NCBI RefSeq assembly: GCF_002093975.1
Contig: NZ_KZ084326.1
Coordinates: 248,001-312,000, forward strand
From: Thermoactinospora rubra
GTDB lineage: Bacteria; Actinomycetota; Actinomycetes; Streptosporangiales; Streptosporangiaceae
Direction: 5' to 3'
Length of the DNA stretch: 64,000 bases
In this document: positions 7,396-16,032 of the stretch, one piece after another
How positions within the stretch are numbered: position 1 is the stretch's first letter
Layout: the number at the start of each line of letters is the position of its first letter
The notes under the pieces: generated by a model
The model's database searches: none
Told to the model about the DNA's origin: nothing
Seen by the model: the letters and a program-made list of their open reading frames with translations, nothing else
Translations under genes and position numbers: made by a program

Positions 7396-9021
7396 ATGAC
7401 CGACGAGACGCGCCCCGAAGAAGGACGCACGCCGTCGTCGGAAGAGCCCACACAGCAGCAGGAGCGGCCGGAGTTCCGCCCGGCTCAGGACGGTGGGTGG
7501 GGTGACCCGTCCGGCAGGTCGGGTGACACGGCGATCCTGGGCTCGCCGTCCGGTTCCTCCTACGGCGATCCCGGGCCCGGCTACGGCGATGCCGGTTCCT
7601 CCTACGGTGACTCCAGGCCCGGCTACGGCGATTCAGGTCCCTCTTACGGCGATTCCAGGCCCGGGTACGGCGCCGCGCCGGGCTACGGCGGCGTGCCGGG
7701 CGGTGGTGTGCCGGGCGGTGGTGTGCCGAGCGGTGGCCAGAGCGCCATGCCCGGGAGCATGCCGGGTGGCATGCCCGGTTCCATGTCGGGACCCCTGCCC
7801 CCGCCTCCGCAGCGCGCTCTCGGCATGGGGCCCGGCTGGGCCCCGCCGCCTCCCGCGCACACCGGGGCGTCCGCCTCCGGCCGCGGCGCGCCCGCCACGG
7901 GCGTGCTCGTCGCGCTGGCGGTGATCATCTCCCTGGTCGCGGGCGGGATCGGCAGCGTGGGCACGTACCTGCTCACCCGCGACTCCTCCGGCACCGACCC
8001 CAGCTACACCCTGGGCCCGATCCCGACCGGCGCCACGAGCCGGCCGCCGGAGTCCATCGCGGGAGTCGCCGCCCGCGTCCTGCCCAGCGTGGTCTCCCTC
8101 GAGGTGGGCAACGGCACCAGGACCGAAGGCGCCACCGGCTCCGGCTTCCTGATCAAGGGCGGCTACATCGTCACGAACAACCACGTGGTCGAGATGGCGG
8201 CCTCGGGCGGCGAGATCAAGATCCTCTACAACAACCGCCAGACCACCGGGGGCCGCATCGTCGGCCGCGACCCCGGCTCCGACCTCGCCGTCGTCAAGCC
8301 CGAGCAGACCTTCGGCACGCCCGAGATCCCGCTGGGCAACTCCGACCAGATCGTCGTCGGCGACACCGTCATCGCGATCGGCTCCCCGCTGGGCCTCACC
8401 GGCACGGTCACCACCGGCATCGTCAGCTCGCTGAACCGCCCCGTGGTCGCCGGCCAGGAGAGCGCCCGCCAGCCGGAGGACGTCGCCTACATCAGCGCGA
8501 TCCAGACCGACGCGGCCATCAACCCCGGCAACTCCGGCGGCCCCCTGGTCAACGTCAACGGTGAGGTCGTCGGCGTCAACTCGGCCATCGCCACCCTCGG
8601 CCGCTCGGCGTCCGCCGAGGGCGGCAACATCGGCCTGGGCTTCGCCATCCCCAGCAACCAGGCCAGGCGCGTCGCCGAGGAGCTCATCAAGTACGGCAAG
8701 GCCAAGAAGCCCCGCATCGGCATCGTGCTCGACCCCGAGTACAACGGCCAGGGCGTCCGCATCGCCACCACGCCCGAGCAGGGCCGCCAGCCGGTCGAGG
8801 CGGGCGGTCCCGCTGCCAAGGCCGGCCTCAAGCCGGGTGACGTCATCCTGGAGGTCGACGGGCTGCGTCTGCAGAACAGCGAGGAGCTCATCGCGCTGAT
8901 CCGCAGCAAGACCCCCGGATCCAAGATCACCATCAAGTACCAGCGTGACGGCCAGGAGAAGACCGCCACGCTCACCGTGATGGGCGAGGAGGATCCCGCC
9001 GCGTCTCCATCTCCTTCCTAA
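7396..9021 (+). CDS. htrA: HtrA/DegP-type membrane-anchored serine protease with PDZ domain
   Basis: This is a 541-residue S1C protease; ATG 7396 follows GTGAGGA by 5 bp. The ~165-residue cytoplasmic N-terminus is low-complexity (YGD repeats, then GGVPGGG and PGSMPGGM runs). A transmembrane helix spans ~168-193. The trypsin-like domain has catalytic H263 (NNHV), D296 (GSDLAVV) and S380 (GNSGGP), all intact. A C-terminal PDZ domain follows (GPAAKAGLKPGDVILEVDG). It should degrade or refold damaged envelope proteins outside the membrane. It lies downstream of sigE and its anti-sigma factor and likely belongs to that regulon. Confidence 0.95.
   Translation: MTDETRPEEGRTPSSEEPTQQQERPEFRPAQDGGWGDPSGRSGDTAILGSPSGSSYGDPGPGYGDAGSSYGDSRPGYGDSGPSYGDSRPGYGAAPGYGGVPGGGVPGGGVPSGGQSAMPGSMPGGMPGSMSGPLPPPPQRALGMGPGWAPPPPAHTGASASGRGAPATGVLVALAVIISLVAGGIGSVGTYLLTRDSSGTDPSYTLGPIPTGATSRPPESIAGVAARVLPSVVSLEVGNGTRTEGATGSGFLIKGGYIVTNNHVVEMAASGGEIKILYNNRQTTGGRIVGRDPGSDLAVVKPEQTFGTPEIPLGNSDQIVVGDTVIAIGSPLGLTGTVTTGIVSSLNRPVVAGQESARQPEDVAYISAIQTDAAINPGNSGGPLVNVNGEVVGVNSAIATLGRSASAEGGNIGLGFAIPSNQARRVAEELIKYGKAKKPRIGIVLDPEYNGQGVRIATTPEQGRQPVEAGGPAAKAGLKPGDVILEVDGLRLQNSEELIALIRSKTPGSKITIKYQRDGQEKTATLTVMGEEDPAASPSPS
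7558..7671 (+). repeat. Imperfect tandem repeats coding YGD units in HtrA
   Basis: Imperfect repeats encode alternating SYGD and GYGD units separated by proline/serine pairs (six copies). Directly downstream, GGTGGTGTGCCGGGC-type repeats encode GGVPGGGVP. They form the intrinsically disordered cytoplasmic tail of the protease, a tract that can expand or contract in frame. Confidence 0.8.
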
Positions 9022-9085
9022 CCTGTCTTAGGCTGGAGTGACCGGAACCGTCCGGTGTCAGGTGGACTGCGGCGGGAGCTGAAGC

Positions 9086-9445
9086 GTGCTGAACCTCGGC
9101 TGGTTGGAGATCGTGGCGCTGATCGTCATCGCGCTGCTCGTCTTCGGCCCGGACAAGCTGCCGCAGGCCGCCGCGCAGGCCGGCAGGACCCTGCGCAACC
9201 TGCGGCGGATGGCGAACAGCGCGCGCGAGGACCTGCGTGCCGGGCTGGGACCGGAGTTCGCCAACTTCGACCCGGCGGACCTCAACCCCCGCCACTTCGT
9301 CCGCAAGCACCTGCTGGATGACGTCGAGGACGACTGGAACCGCCCTGCCGAGGCGGCCCCCGCCGCGGTTCCGGCCGCGCCCGCGCCGCCCGGCGGAGAA
9401 CTGGGGTACGGGGAGATCCCGCCCTACGACTCCGAGGCCACCTGA
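9086..9445 (+). CDS. tatB: Sec-independent (twin-arginine) translocase subunit TatB
   Basis: This 119-residue protein, read from GTG 9086 behind GGGAGC, begins MLNLGWLEIVALIVIALLVFGPDKLP. This is the TatB/TatA N-terminal membrane helix with the FGP hinge, followed by an amphipathic helix (AAAQAGRTLRNLRRMA) and a charged, proline-rich tail. The glutamate in the membrane helix (E8) is typical of TatB. It takes part in the export of folded proteins together with TatA/TatC, which are encoded elsewhere. Adjacent to htrA, as in Rv1223-Rv1224. Confidence 0.93.
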   Translation: MLNLGWLEIVALIVIALLVFGPDKLPQAAAQAGRTLRNLRRMANSAREDLRAGLGPEFANFDPADLNPRHFVRKHLLDDVEDDWNRPAEAAPAAVPAAPAPPGGELGYGEIPPYDSEAT

Positions 9446-9460
9446 GGCTGCTCGCCCGGC

Positions 9461-9976
9461 TCAGCCGACGCGGGCGCCGGACGGCGCCAGCACCTTGGCC
9501 AGGAACGCATCCAGGTTGGCGACGACCCGCGCCACACGCTCCTCGGTGGTCAGCGACTCCACCCGCATGCCCACCTCGGGCGCCTTCAGCCCCCGCACGT
9601 ACAGCGAGCAGGCCAGGTCGGCGCAGATGTAGGCGCCCACGGTGTTGCCCTGGCGGCCGGCCGCGCCGACCCGGGCGGCGGTGAACAGGGCGACGCCCAT
9701 GCCCGGGTGCGGGGTGATGCAGATGGAGCAGACGGTCGACTTGGAGAAGCTCCTGCGCACCTCCGTGGACAGCCGCAGGGACAGCCCGACCGGCTCGCCG
9801 TGCCGCTCGGCCACCAGGTAGGCCCGCTCCGGGGCGCCCGGGTCGCGCCAGCCCAGGAAGTCGAGGTCGGCCCAGGGGAGCCGGGCCATGTCACGCGGCA
9901 GGCTGAGGCGGCGGGCCTCGCCCTTGGAGCAGTTGACGAAGGAGTCGCGCAGTTCCTTCTCGCTGATGGCACGCAT
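9461..9976 (-). CDS. FBP-domain (EF-G-binding, FusB-like zinc finger) protein
   Basis: This 171-residue protein is read from ATG 9976. Four cysteines arranged as C-x2-C (VCSICITPHPG) and C-x4-C (YICADLACSLYVRG) fit the treble-clef zinc finger of the FBP_C/FusB group. The family binds elongation factor G; FusB/FusC rescue EF-G from fusidic acid, and actinobacterial relatives may do the same or act in ribosome recycling. It converges on tatB (15-bp gap), where the conserved SigE-cluster order stops and the accessory block begins. The exact role is unproven. Confidence 0.7.
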   Translation of the reverse strand: MRAISEKELRDSFVNCSKGEARRLSLPRDMARLPWADLDFLGWRDPGAPERAYLVAERHGEPVGLSLRLSTEVRRSFSKSTVCSICITPHPGMGVALFTAARVGAAGRQGNTVGAYICADLACSLYVRGLKAPEVGMRVESLTTEERVARVVANLDAFLAKVLAPSGARVG

Positions 9977-10044
9977 GAGCCGAGAACCTAGGCAATCGCT
10001 CGGCATGGTCGCAAACGGTTTACGGCGGGGCTTACCGTGATCCC

Positions 10045-10149
10045 ATGTCGCATTCCATGATCCCTTATTGACGCTCCGGCTCCGACTCCCATGACGCGCT
10101 CGACGGCATCGAGCTGAACGAGGAGGCGTCGTGGGCCCACGACGCCGAG
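10045..10149 (+). other. In-frame upstream extension of the ABC transporter, interrupted by TGA
   Basis: ATG 10045 opens MSHSMIPY and meets TGA at 10069-10071. The same frame then stays open straight into the transporter at 10150, with coding-like composition (DALDGIELNEEASWAHDAE). There is no ATG, GTG or TTG between the stop and 10150. Either the transporter start has been lost to a nonsense change, or an 8-codon upstream reading frame precedes a real start at 10150, 10168 or 10174. Confidence 0.45.
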
Positions 10150-11976
10150 GTGGTCGCCTCCGGGCTGGTGACGATGCTGCGGCGGCTGTCCGCCCTCGTG
10201 CGCGACACGCTCGCGCTCGCCTGGCGCGCCGGCAGGGCCGACACGGCGGTCATGCTGGCCGCCACGCTGGCCGGTGAGATCTGCACGACCTTCGGGGTCC
10301 TGGCGACGACCGACGTCCTGGAAGAGCTGTTCAGCGCCGCGCCGACACCCGACAGGCTGCGCCAGGCGCTGCCCTCGCTCGCCTCCGTCGTGGTCGCGAC
10401 CGTGCTGCGCGGCTCCTTCCGCGCGGCCGGGGAATGGGCGCGAGCGCGGCTCGAACCGCTCGTCACCCAGGCCGTGAACCTTCAGATCGTCGCCCTCACC
10501 ACCCGGGTCGAGCCGGCCGCGTTCGACGATCCCGAGTTCCACGACCAGGTCCAGCGCACCTCCGAGGCGTCGGAGCGCGGTGCGGCGATGCTGTTGTGGG
10601 CGGTGATGGCGACGATCACTGGCCTGTGCGGCCTGCTGGCCCTGTCGGGCGCCCTCGGCGTGCTGCACCCCGCGTTGCTGCCGCCGATCCTGCTGGCCAC
10701 CGTGCCGGGCACGTGGGCGACGGTGCGCGGCGCCCGCGTCGGCTACCAGGTCACCGCCGGCATCGCCGCTGCCAGGCGCAGGCAGGAGACCCTTCAGAAG
10801 CTGATGACCGAGCGCGGCCCCGCCGCCGAGATCCGCTCCTACGGCATGCGCCCCTACCTCCTCGGCGAGTTCCGGCGCATCTCCCGCTGGATCGTCGGCT
10901 TCGAACTGCGTGCCGTACGCAGGCAGCAGCTCGCCGAGATCCTGGGCGGCACGCTGGGCGGCGCCGCCACCGGCCTGGTCTACCTGGCGCTGGGCGTGCT
11001 GCTGTGGACCGGCCAGGTGCCGCTGGCCGTGGCCGGGACCGCGGCGCTCGCCGTCCAGCGCGCCACCGGCGCCACCCGCGACCTTCTCAACGGCGTCAGC
11101 GAAGCCTACGAGGCCGGGCTCTACTTCGCCGACTACCGCGACTTCCTGACGCGGGCGGCCGCACGGGTGCCGGTTCTGGGCGGTACGGCACCGCCGGACG
11201 ACCTGGACCGGATCAGCGTGCGCGACGTCACCTTCACCTACCCGGGCGGCGACGAGCCGGCGTTGCGCGGCGTCAGCGTCGATGTCGCACCCGGCCAGGT
11301 CGTCGCCCTCGTCGGCGAGAACGGCTCGGGTAAGACCACGCTGGCCAAGCTCATCACCGGCCTGTACGTCCCGGACTCGGGGACGATCAGCTGGGGCGGC
11401 GTGGGCGTCGAGGAGATCGACAGGGAAGCCCTCCGCCGCCACGTGGCGGTGATCGCGCAGAACTTCACGTGCTGGCCGTTCACCGCCGGCCACAACGTCA
11501 CCCTGGGCGGCGACCGCGATCCCGGGGCCGCCCTGGCCGCCTCGGGCGCCGACGAGGTCGTGCGGCGCCTGCCGTACGGGCTGGACACCCTCCTGGACCC
11601 CTCCTACCGCGGCGGGACGGAGCTGTCCGGCGGCCAGCGGCAGCGCATCGCGGTCGCCCGCGGCCTCTACCGGGACGCGCGCCTGCTCGTCTGCGACGAG
11701 CCCACCGCCTCCCTGGACGCGCGCGCCGAGCACGCGATCTTCGAGAGCATCCGCCGCCACGCCGTCCAGCGCACCGTCGTCATGATCACCCACCGGCTGG
11801 CCGGCGTGCGCTGGGCCGACCAGATCTACGTGCTGGGGCGAGGCCGCGTCGTGGAGTCGGGCACGCACGAGGAGCTGATGCGGCTCGGCGGGGTCTATGC
11901 GGGCATGTACGCACTCCAGGCCAGGGCTTACGCGCCGGCCCCGCCGGTCAGGGGAGGGCGTGATGGGATCCCGTGA
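10150..11976 (+). CDS. ABC exporter, fused permease and ATPase
   Basis: This half-transporter of about 608 residues has about six membrane spans (residues ~20-330) followed by a nucleotide-binding domain. Walker A reads GENGSGKTT, the Q-loop QNF, the signature LSGGQRQRIAVAR, Walker B LLVCDEPTASLD and the H-loop THRL. All are intact, so it can hydrolyse ATP as a homodimer. The substrate (peptide, lipid or drug) cannot be read from sequence. The GTG 10150 start has no clear ribosome site, and the frame extends upstream to an in-frame TGA. It converges on the HEPN-motif gene (10-bp gap). Confidence 0.85.
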   Translation: MVASGLVTMLRRLSALVRDTLALAWRAGRADTAVMLAATLAGEICTTFGVLATTDVLEELFSAAPTPDRLRQALPSLASVVVATVLRGSFRAAGEWARARLEPLVTQAVNLQIVALTTRVEPAAFDDPEFHDQVQRTSEASERGAAMLLWAVMATITGLCGLLALSGALGVLHPALLPPILLATVPGTWATVRGARVGYQVTAGIAAARRRQETLQKLMTERGPAAEIRSYGMRPYLLGEFRRISRWIVGFELRAVRRQQLAEILGGTLGGAATGLVYLALGVLLWTGQVPLAVAGTAALAVQRATGATRDLLNGVSEAYEAGLYFADYRDFLTRAAARVPVLGGTAPPDDLDRISVRDVTFTYPGGDEPALRGVSVDVAPGQVVALVGENGSGKTTLAKLITGLYVPDSGTISWGGVGVEEIDREALRRHVAVIAQNFTCWPFTAGHNVTLGGDRDPGAALAASGADEVVRRLPYGLDTLLDPSYRGGTELSGGQRQRIAVARGLYRDARLLVCDEPTASLDARAEHAIFESIRRHAVQRTVVMITHRLAGVRWADQIYVLGRGRVVESGTHEELMRLGGVYAGMYALQARAYAPAPPVRGGRDGIP

Positions 11977-11986
11977 GCCGCCCGGC

Positions 11987-13597
11987 TCACGCCCCGAGCA
12001 GCTCATGCAGGTGCCAGCCGTCCCTGTCGCCCACGACACGGAGGGCGAGCTCGGCCCTGCTTGCCAGGTCCAGCGGAGCCGTGCCCGCGACGGCGTAACC
12101 GTGGGCGAGGCGGTCCAGTGCCGCTCCGACCAGGGGACCGGCGGTGCGGACGGTCGCGGCCAGCGCGACCGACCTGGTGGATCCGCCGTGCAGCACGATG
12201 TTCCGCTGGCGGTAGAGACGGCGGAAGCTCGCGCGCAGGTACCGGTTGATGCGGTTCAGCGTGGGCGAGGGGCGGGCCACCAGCTCCCGCACGCGCTCGA
12301 ACGCGGCGACGGTGCGCAGGTCGGCTGCCGGGCAGGGCGGGTGTGCGGCCAGCCAGTCCACCATTCGCCTGGTCCGTTCCCGGTTGTCGCCTTCGACGGC
12401 GGCCAGGTCTCGTGCCAGGCGGGCGTCGCTGGTCGCGATCTGCTTGTGGTAGCTCAGCGTGGTGAGTTCCGCGCGCGGCCAGCCCGCCGCCACCAGAGCC
12501 GCGGCCCGGTCGGCCGCCACGGCACGGCCCTCCTCCCGGTCGGCCTCGTCGGTGTCGCAGAACAGCAGCGCCTCGATCGCGGCCCAGGCGCCCGCCACGG
12601 CTTTGCTCGGGGAGCTCTCGGTGAGCGCCGCCGCCAGCTCCAGCGCGTCGTCGATGCGCGACCCGTGTGTGCCTGTCTCGGGGAGCTCGTAGAGCAGGCC
12701 GACGCGCTCCAGGGACACCACGCTGACCGCTGGGTCGCCACGGACGAATTCCTGGGGTTCGGGCTGGCCGGCGAGGAAGACCTGCGGGTAGACGTCCAGC
12801 CGTGTCTGGCCGCGCCGGTAGCGCACCCGGTTGCGGATCCGGTCGAAGAGTTCGGTGATCTCGTGGACGGCCGACACGTGATCCCGGGCACGGACGCGGA
12901 AAAGCAGTCCTCCGCTGATGCGAATTCCCGTGACGTGGGGAAAGCCGGTGGCCAGCCGATGGGCGACCTCTTCCTGGGACAGCCAGATGGGGGACTTGAT
13001 CGCAACCTGGGCGGCCGGCAGCTTGTCCTGGAGGACGATCATGCCTTCGTACGTCTGCTCGCCCTGCTCTTCCAGCTCCATGAACAGCTCGATGACGTCC
13101 ACCGCGGTGGAGGATTCATCCAGCCGGGAGCGGAGGTGACGGCGCAGGAAATCCTGGTGGAAACCGCTGTCGAGCACATGAGAGGTGATGCACCGGGCGG
13201 AACGTTCCACATGAACCGGTGCAGTCGCCACGAGATCGCGCCAACGGCGGAGATAACCGTCGGCGACCAGGTCGGTCAGGTGCCCCAGGGCGCGCTGGCT
13301 CCGGGCCGCCGGTTTGATGGGCGACTTGCAGAGCTGGTGGAGCTGCCGCCGGACCTCGCCGTCGCCGATCGCGCCGTCGGTCTTGAGCCTGGGCAGCAGC
13401 GACTCCTGGACGCACCAGGAAAGCGCGGCACGGGACAGGACGTGCCGCCCCACCCAGTCGGCCGCCTCGATCACCTCCCGCATGGCCAGGACCGTTCCAA
13501 GATCCCAGAGCCGGCGATGCCAGGGACTCCACGACTCGAGCAATTCCAGGATCCGGGCCTTGACCAGAGCGTCGGTCTGGGGGGTACCGGCGGTCAT
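11987..13597 (-). CDS. 536-residue protein with C-terminal HEPN-type RNxxxH motif
   Basis: I do not recognise the family by name. ATG 13597 sits behind GGGAGGAGTC, a strong ribosome site. The C-terminal ~210 residues look like an ApeA-type HEPN domain. An opening helix carries the W-x3-E-x-L pattern (W338, E342; AGAWAAIEALL), and a final helix carries R465-N466-x3-H470 (RNIVLH), the Rx4-6H catalytic motif of HEPN ribonucleases. The first ~330 residues show no membrane segment, helicase or nucleotide-binding motif; a basic patch (residues 251-262) is present. HEPN proteins often act in phage defence or toxin systems, which is inference here. It stands alone, converging on an ABC exporter. Confidence 0.65.
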   Translation of the reverse strand: MTAGTPQTDALVKARILELLESWSPWHRRLWDLGTVLAMREVIEAADWVGRHVLSRAALSWCVQESLLPRLKTDGAIGDGEVRRQLHQLCKSPIKPAARSQRALGHLTDLVADGYLRRWRDLVATAPVHVERSARCITSHVLDSGFHQDFLRRHLRSRLDESSTAVDVIELFMELEEQGEQTYEGMIVLQDKLPAAQVAIKSPIWLSQEEVAHRLATGFPHVTGIRISGGLLFRVRARDHVSAVHEITELFDRIRNRVRYRRGQTRLDVYPQVFLAGQPEPQEFVRGDPAVSVVSLERVGLLYELPETGTHGSRIDDALELAAALTESSPSKAVAGAWAAIEALLFCDTDEADREEGRAVAADRAAALVAAGWPRAELTTLSYHKQIATSDARLARDLAAVEGDNRERTRRMVDWLAAHPPCPAADLRTVAAFERVRELVARPSPTLNRINRYLRASFRRLYRQRNIVLHGGSTRSVALAATVRTAGPLVGAALDRLAHGYAVAGTAPLDLASRAELALRVVGDRDGWHLHELLGA

Positions 13598-13951
13598 GAC
13601 TCCTCCCGCAGTGCGTTCGCGAAGGCGGCCTTCGCACGTGGTCGGTTGCGATCGGCTCCGGCTGGGAGCTATCCTCGAAGGGACTAAGGCAGGGGAGTCG
13701 CCCTTCGGGGCCGCTCCCCATCGCCTTTTCTGGGGGGTTGCCGCGGAAAAGTCTTGCCGACACCAGCCCCATGCGTCTCACGATTTCGCTGATTGGCGGG
13801 CTCGCTTCCACGTTCCGGGCAAGCGTCCTTCCTCGCGCTGGAAGCGGCCGTGGCATCCACACCAAGCCCCTGCGCCATGGCGGTCGGCCACATTGATCCG
13901 GGGGCGTCTCCTCGCGTGAGGTGAGGTTCACGGCACCCCCGAGGAGATGTG
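13598..13951. other. Intergenic region with no supported gene
   Basis: This 354-bp stretch lies between the divergent HEPN-motif gene and the lipase gene. Short frames here lack ribosome sites and typical codon use. It presumably holds both promoters. A GGGG/CCCC-rich segment at about 13691-13740 could fold, but no clear terminator or operator was identified. Confidence 0.5.
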
Positions 13952-15202
13952 ATGAAGCGACGGTTAGCGAGCAGGGTGGCCGCGGCGCTGGTGGCGTTCG
14001 CGGCGACCGTGGCGGGCGCGTCCGCGCCGGCCGAGGCCATGACGGGTTCGGTGACGCTGGAGGCGAGCTACTCGACGGGCCTGGAGAACGGATGGGCGCT
14101 CGTCGAGCGTTACCGGGACAACTCCAGCGCCTTCGTGGCCGAGACATATCCGCCCGACGGGCGCGGCGACCACACCGGGCAGACCAGGAGGCTGTTCGGC
14201 GACGTGGCCCGGCCGCACTCCTCGCGCTTCCTGCTCTACCACGCGCCCGGCTGGCAGACCAACCCCAAGGCGACCCCGGTGCTGCTGGTCCACGGCGCCA
14301 ACCAGACGGCCGACCTGGCCTGGGCGAACCCCAACGCCCGCGGCTCGTACGGCTGCGGCCAGGCCGACTGCCCGACCACCGGGCTGATGCAGCACCTGTC
14401 CGCGGCCGGCTACAAGGTGTTCGCGATCGGCTTCCCGCACGTCACCGGCGACGGCTACTACTGGGCCGAGCAGATCGGCGACGCCGTCAGGCTGATCCGG
14501 GCCAAGACCGGCGCCGCCAAGGTCGATGTGATCGGCTGGTCCAAGGGCGCGTTCAACGCCCGGATGTACGTGTCCTCGCTGCGGAAGTCCTGGGGTACGG
14601 CTTACGCCGGGGACGTGCGCAAGCTCATCCTGGTGGGCGGGCCGAACAAGGGGTTCGACTGGGGTTACCGGCACGGCTGGACCCACGATTTCGCGATATT
14701 TCCGGAATGTGGGGGCTCCCTCAATGCGCCCGCCCCGCACAGCGCCATGATCTGCTACGGCCTGTGGCGCAGCCACCCCGAGCTGAGCTACGAGGGCAAC
14801 GCCTACCCGGGCTCGGACGACATGCTCTACCGCTGGGACGACGTCTACCCGCTGCCCGCGGCCGAGCAGGACTGGTACACCACCTACTACGGCGGCACCG
14901 GCTTCTACACGCAGGGCCGAGGCATCCAGTGGGCGATCGACCGCGGCTCGCTGGTCATGCCGCTCATCGCCGCCGGCACGCCGTCCGGCGTGCCCGTCTA
15001 CCAGCTCTGCGGCAACCGCGCGGACATGGCGCTGCTGCACAACGAGCACACCGGCCCCTCGGACGGCGCGGTGTTCGTGGCCAGCTGCAGCGCTCCCGAC
15101 GGCGTCGCCAACCGCGCCGCCGTGGCCACCCTGCCGCTCAACCACCTGAAGCTGGGCTGGGCGAGCGAGGCCAGGACCCAGATCACCACCTGGCTCGGCT
15201 GA
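13952..15202 (+). CDS. Secreted alpha/beta-hydrolase (lipase-like)
   Basis: This is a 416-residue protein with a Sec signal peptide (MKRRLASRVAAALVAFAAT ... SAPAEA, cleavage near residue 29). The fold shows the oxyanion strand VLLVHGANQ and the nucleophile elbow GWSKG with Ser as nucleophile. Several cysteines (GCGQADC, ECGG, ICYG, LCGN, SCS) suggest disulfides, as in secreted actinomycete triacylglycerol lipases. It probably hydrolyses esters outside the cell. ATG 13952 follows GAGGAG; GTG 13949 is one codon earlier. The following methyltransferase is in another frame and separate. Confidence 0.85.
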   Translation: MKRRLASRVAAALVAFAATVAGASAPAEAMTGSVTLEASYSTGLENGWALVERYRDNSSAFVAETYPPDGRGDHTGQTRRLFGDVARPHSSRFLLYHAPGWQTNPKATPVLLVHGANQTADLAWANPNARGSYGCGQADCPTTGLMQHLSAAGYKVFAIGFPHVTGDGYYWAEQIGDAVRLIRAKTGAAKVDVIGWSKGAFNARMYVSSLRKSWGTAYAGDVRKLILVGGPNKGFDWGYRHGWTHDFAIFPECGGSLNAPAPHSAMICYGLWRSHPELSYEGNAYPGSDDMLYRWDDVYPLPAAEQDWYTTYYGGTGFYTQGRGIQWAIDRGSLVMPLIAAGTPSGVPVYQLCGNRADMALLHNEHTGPSDGAVFVASCSAPDGVANRAAVATLPLNHLKLGWASEARTQITTWLG

Positions 15203-15273
15203 CCGCGCAGGCCGGTGGCGGGAACGCGGAAATCCGGTTGGCAGGCCGTCCCGGGCTGCCCGATACTGCCCCG

Positions 15274-16005
15274 GTGTTCTCCGACGCCGACGCCGCCGCC
15301 CTGTACGACCTGATGTATCCCTGGGACGGCATCCGCTTCCCCGGCGACGCCTTCTACCTCGGCCTGGTCATGGACGCGCCCAGCGTCCTGGACGTCGGCT
15401 GCGGGACCGGCGCCCTGCTGCACCAGGCGCGCGAGCGCGGGCACGCCGGGCGCCTGGCCGGGATCGATCCCAACGAGGCGGCCCTGGCCCGCGCCCGGCG
15501 CCGCGCCGACATCGAGTGGGTGCGCGGCGTCGCCGCCGACGCCGCCTGGGACCGCGAGTTCGACCTGGCGACGATGACCGGCCACGCCTTCCAGTGCCTC
15601 GTGGACGACGACGAGCTGCGCGCGTCCCTCGCCGCCGTCCGCGCCGCGTTGCGCGAGGGCGGCCGGTTCGCCTTCGAGACCCGTCACCCGCAGGCGCGCG
15701 CCTGGGAGGGCTGGACCCCGGCCAACGCCACGGAGGTCGAGTGGGCCGACGGGCGCATGCTGCGCGTGTCCCACCACGTCGAGGCGGTCATCGGCGACGT
15801 GGTGACCTTCACCGAGACCACCGCCGAGGCCGGCGGCGCGGTCCTGCGCGTCGACCGGACGAGCCTGCGCTTCCTGGACGTGCCGGCGCTGATCGCGTTC
15901 CTCGAGGAGGCCGGGTTCGCCGTCGAGGCGCAGTACGGCGACTGGGCCCGCGGCCCGCTCACGCCGGCCAGCCGGGAGATCGTCACGATCGCCCGGCGGG
16001 TGTGA
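15274..16005 (+). CDS. Class I SAM-dependent methyltransferase
   Basis: This 243-residue protein is read from GTG 15274. Motif I reads VLDVGCGTGALLHQA, the acid after strand 2 lies in LAGIDPNEAALARARRR, and motif IV is FDLATMTGHAFQ. The C-terminal half is a beta-rich cap (EVEWADGRMLRVSHHVEAV) seen in small-molecule methyltransferases. The frame is open far upstream, antisense-free but overlapping the lipase, so the start was set downstream of the lipase stop. Substrate unknown. Confidence 0.85.
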   Translation: MFSDADAAALYDLMYPWDGIRFPGDAFYLGLVMDAPSVLDVGCGTGALLHQARERGHAGRLAGIDPNEAALARARRRADIEWVRGVAADAAWDREFDLATMTGHAFQCLVDDDELRASLAAVRAALREGGRFAFETRHPQARAWEGWTPANATEVEWADGRMLRVSHHVEAVIGDVVTFTETTAEAGGAVLRVDRTSLRFLDVPALIAFLEEAGFAVEAQYGDWARGPLTPASREIVTIARRV

Positions 16006-16032
16006 CCGGCCGGTCGCGGTCGGGCCGTACCG

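Noticed and set aside
9988..12039. Minus-strand open frame of 683 codons
   Set aside because: Antisense to the ABC transporter, whose Walker and signature motifs are complete on the plus strand.
13921..16005. Possible 694-residue fusion ending in a methyltransferase
   Set aside because: The first ~430 codons run out of frame through the lipase gene, which has its own signal peptide, motifs and stop; the methyltransferase starts at GTG 15274.
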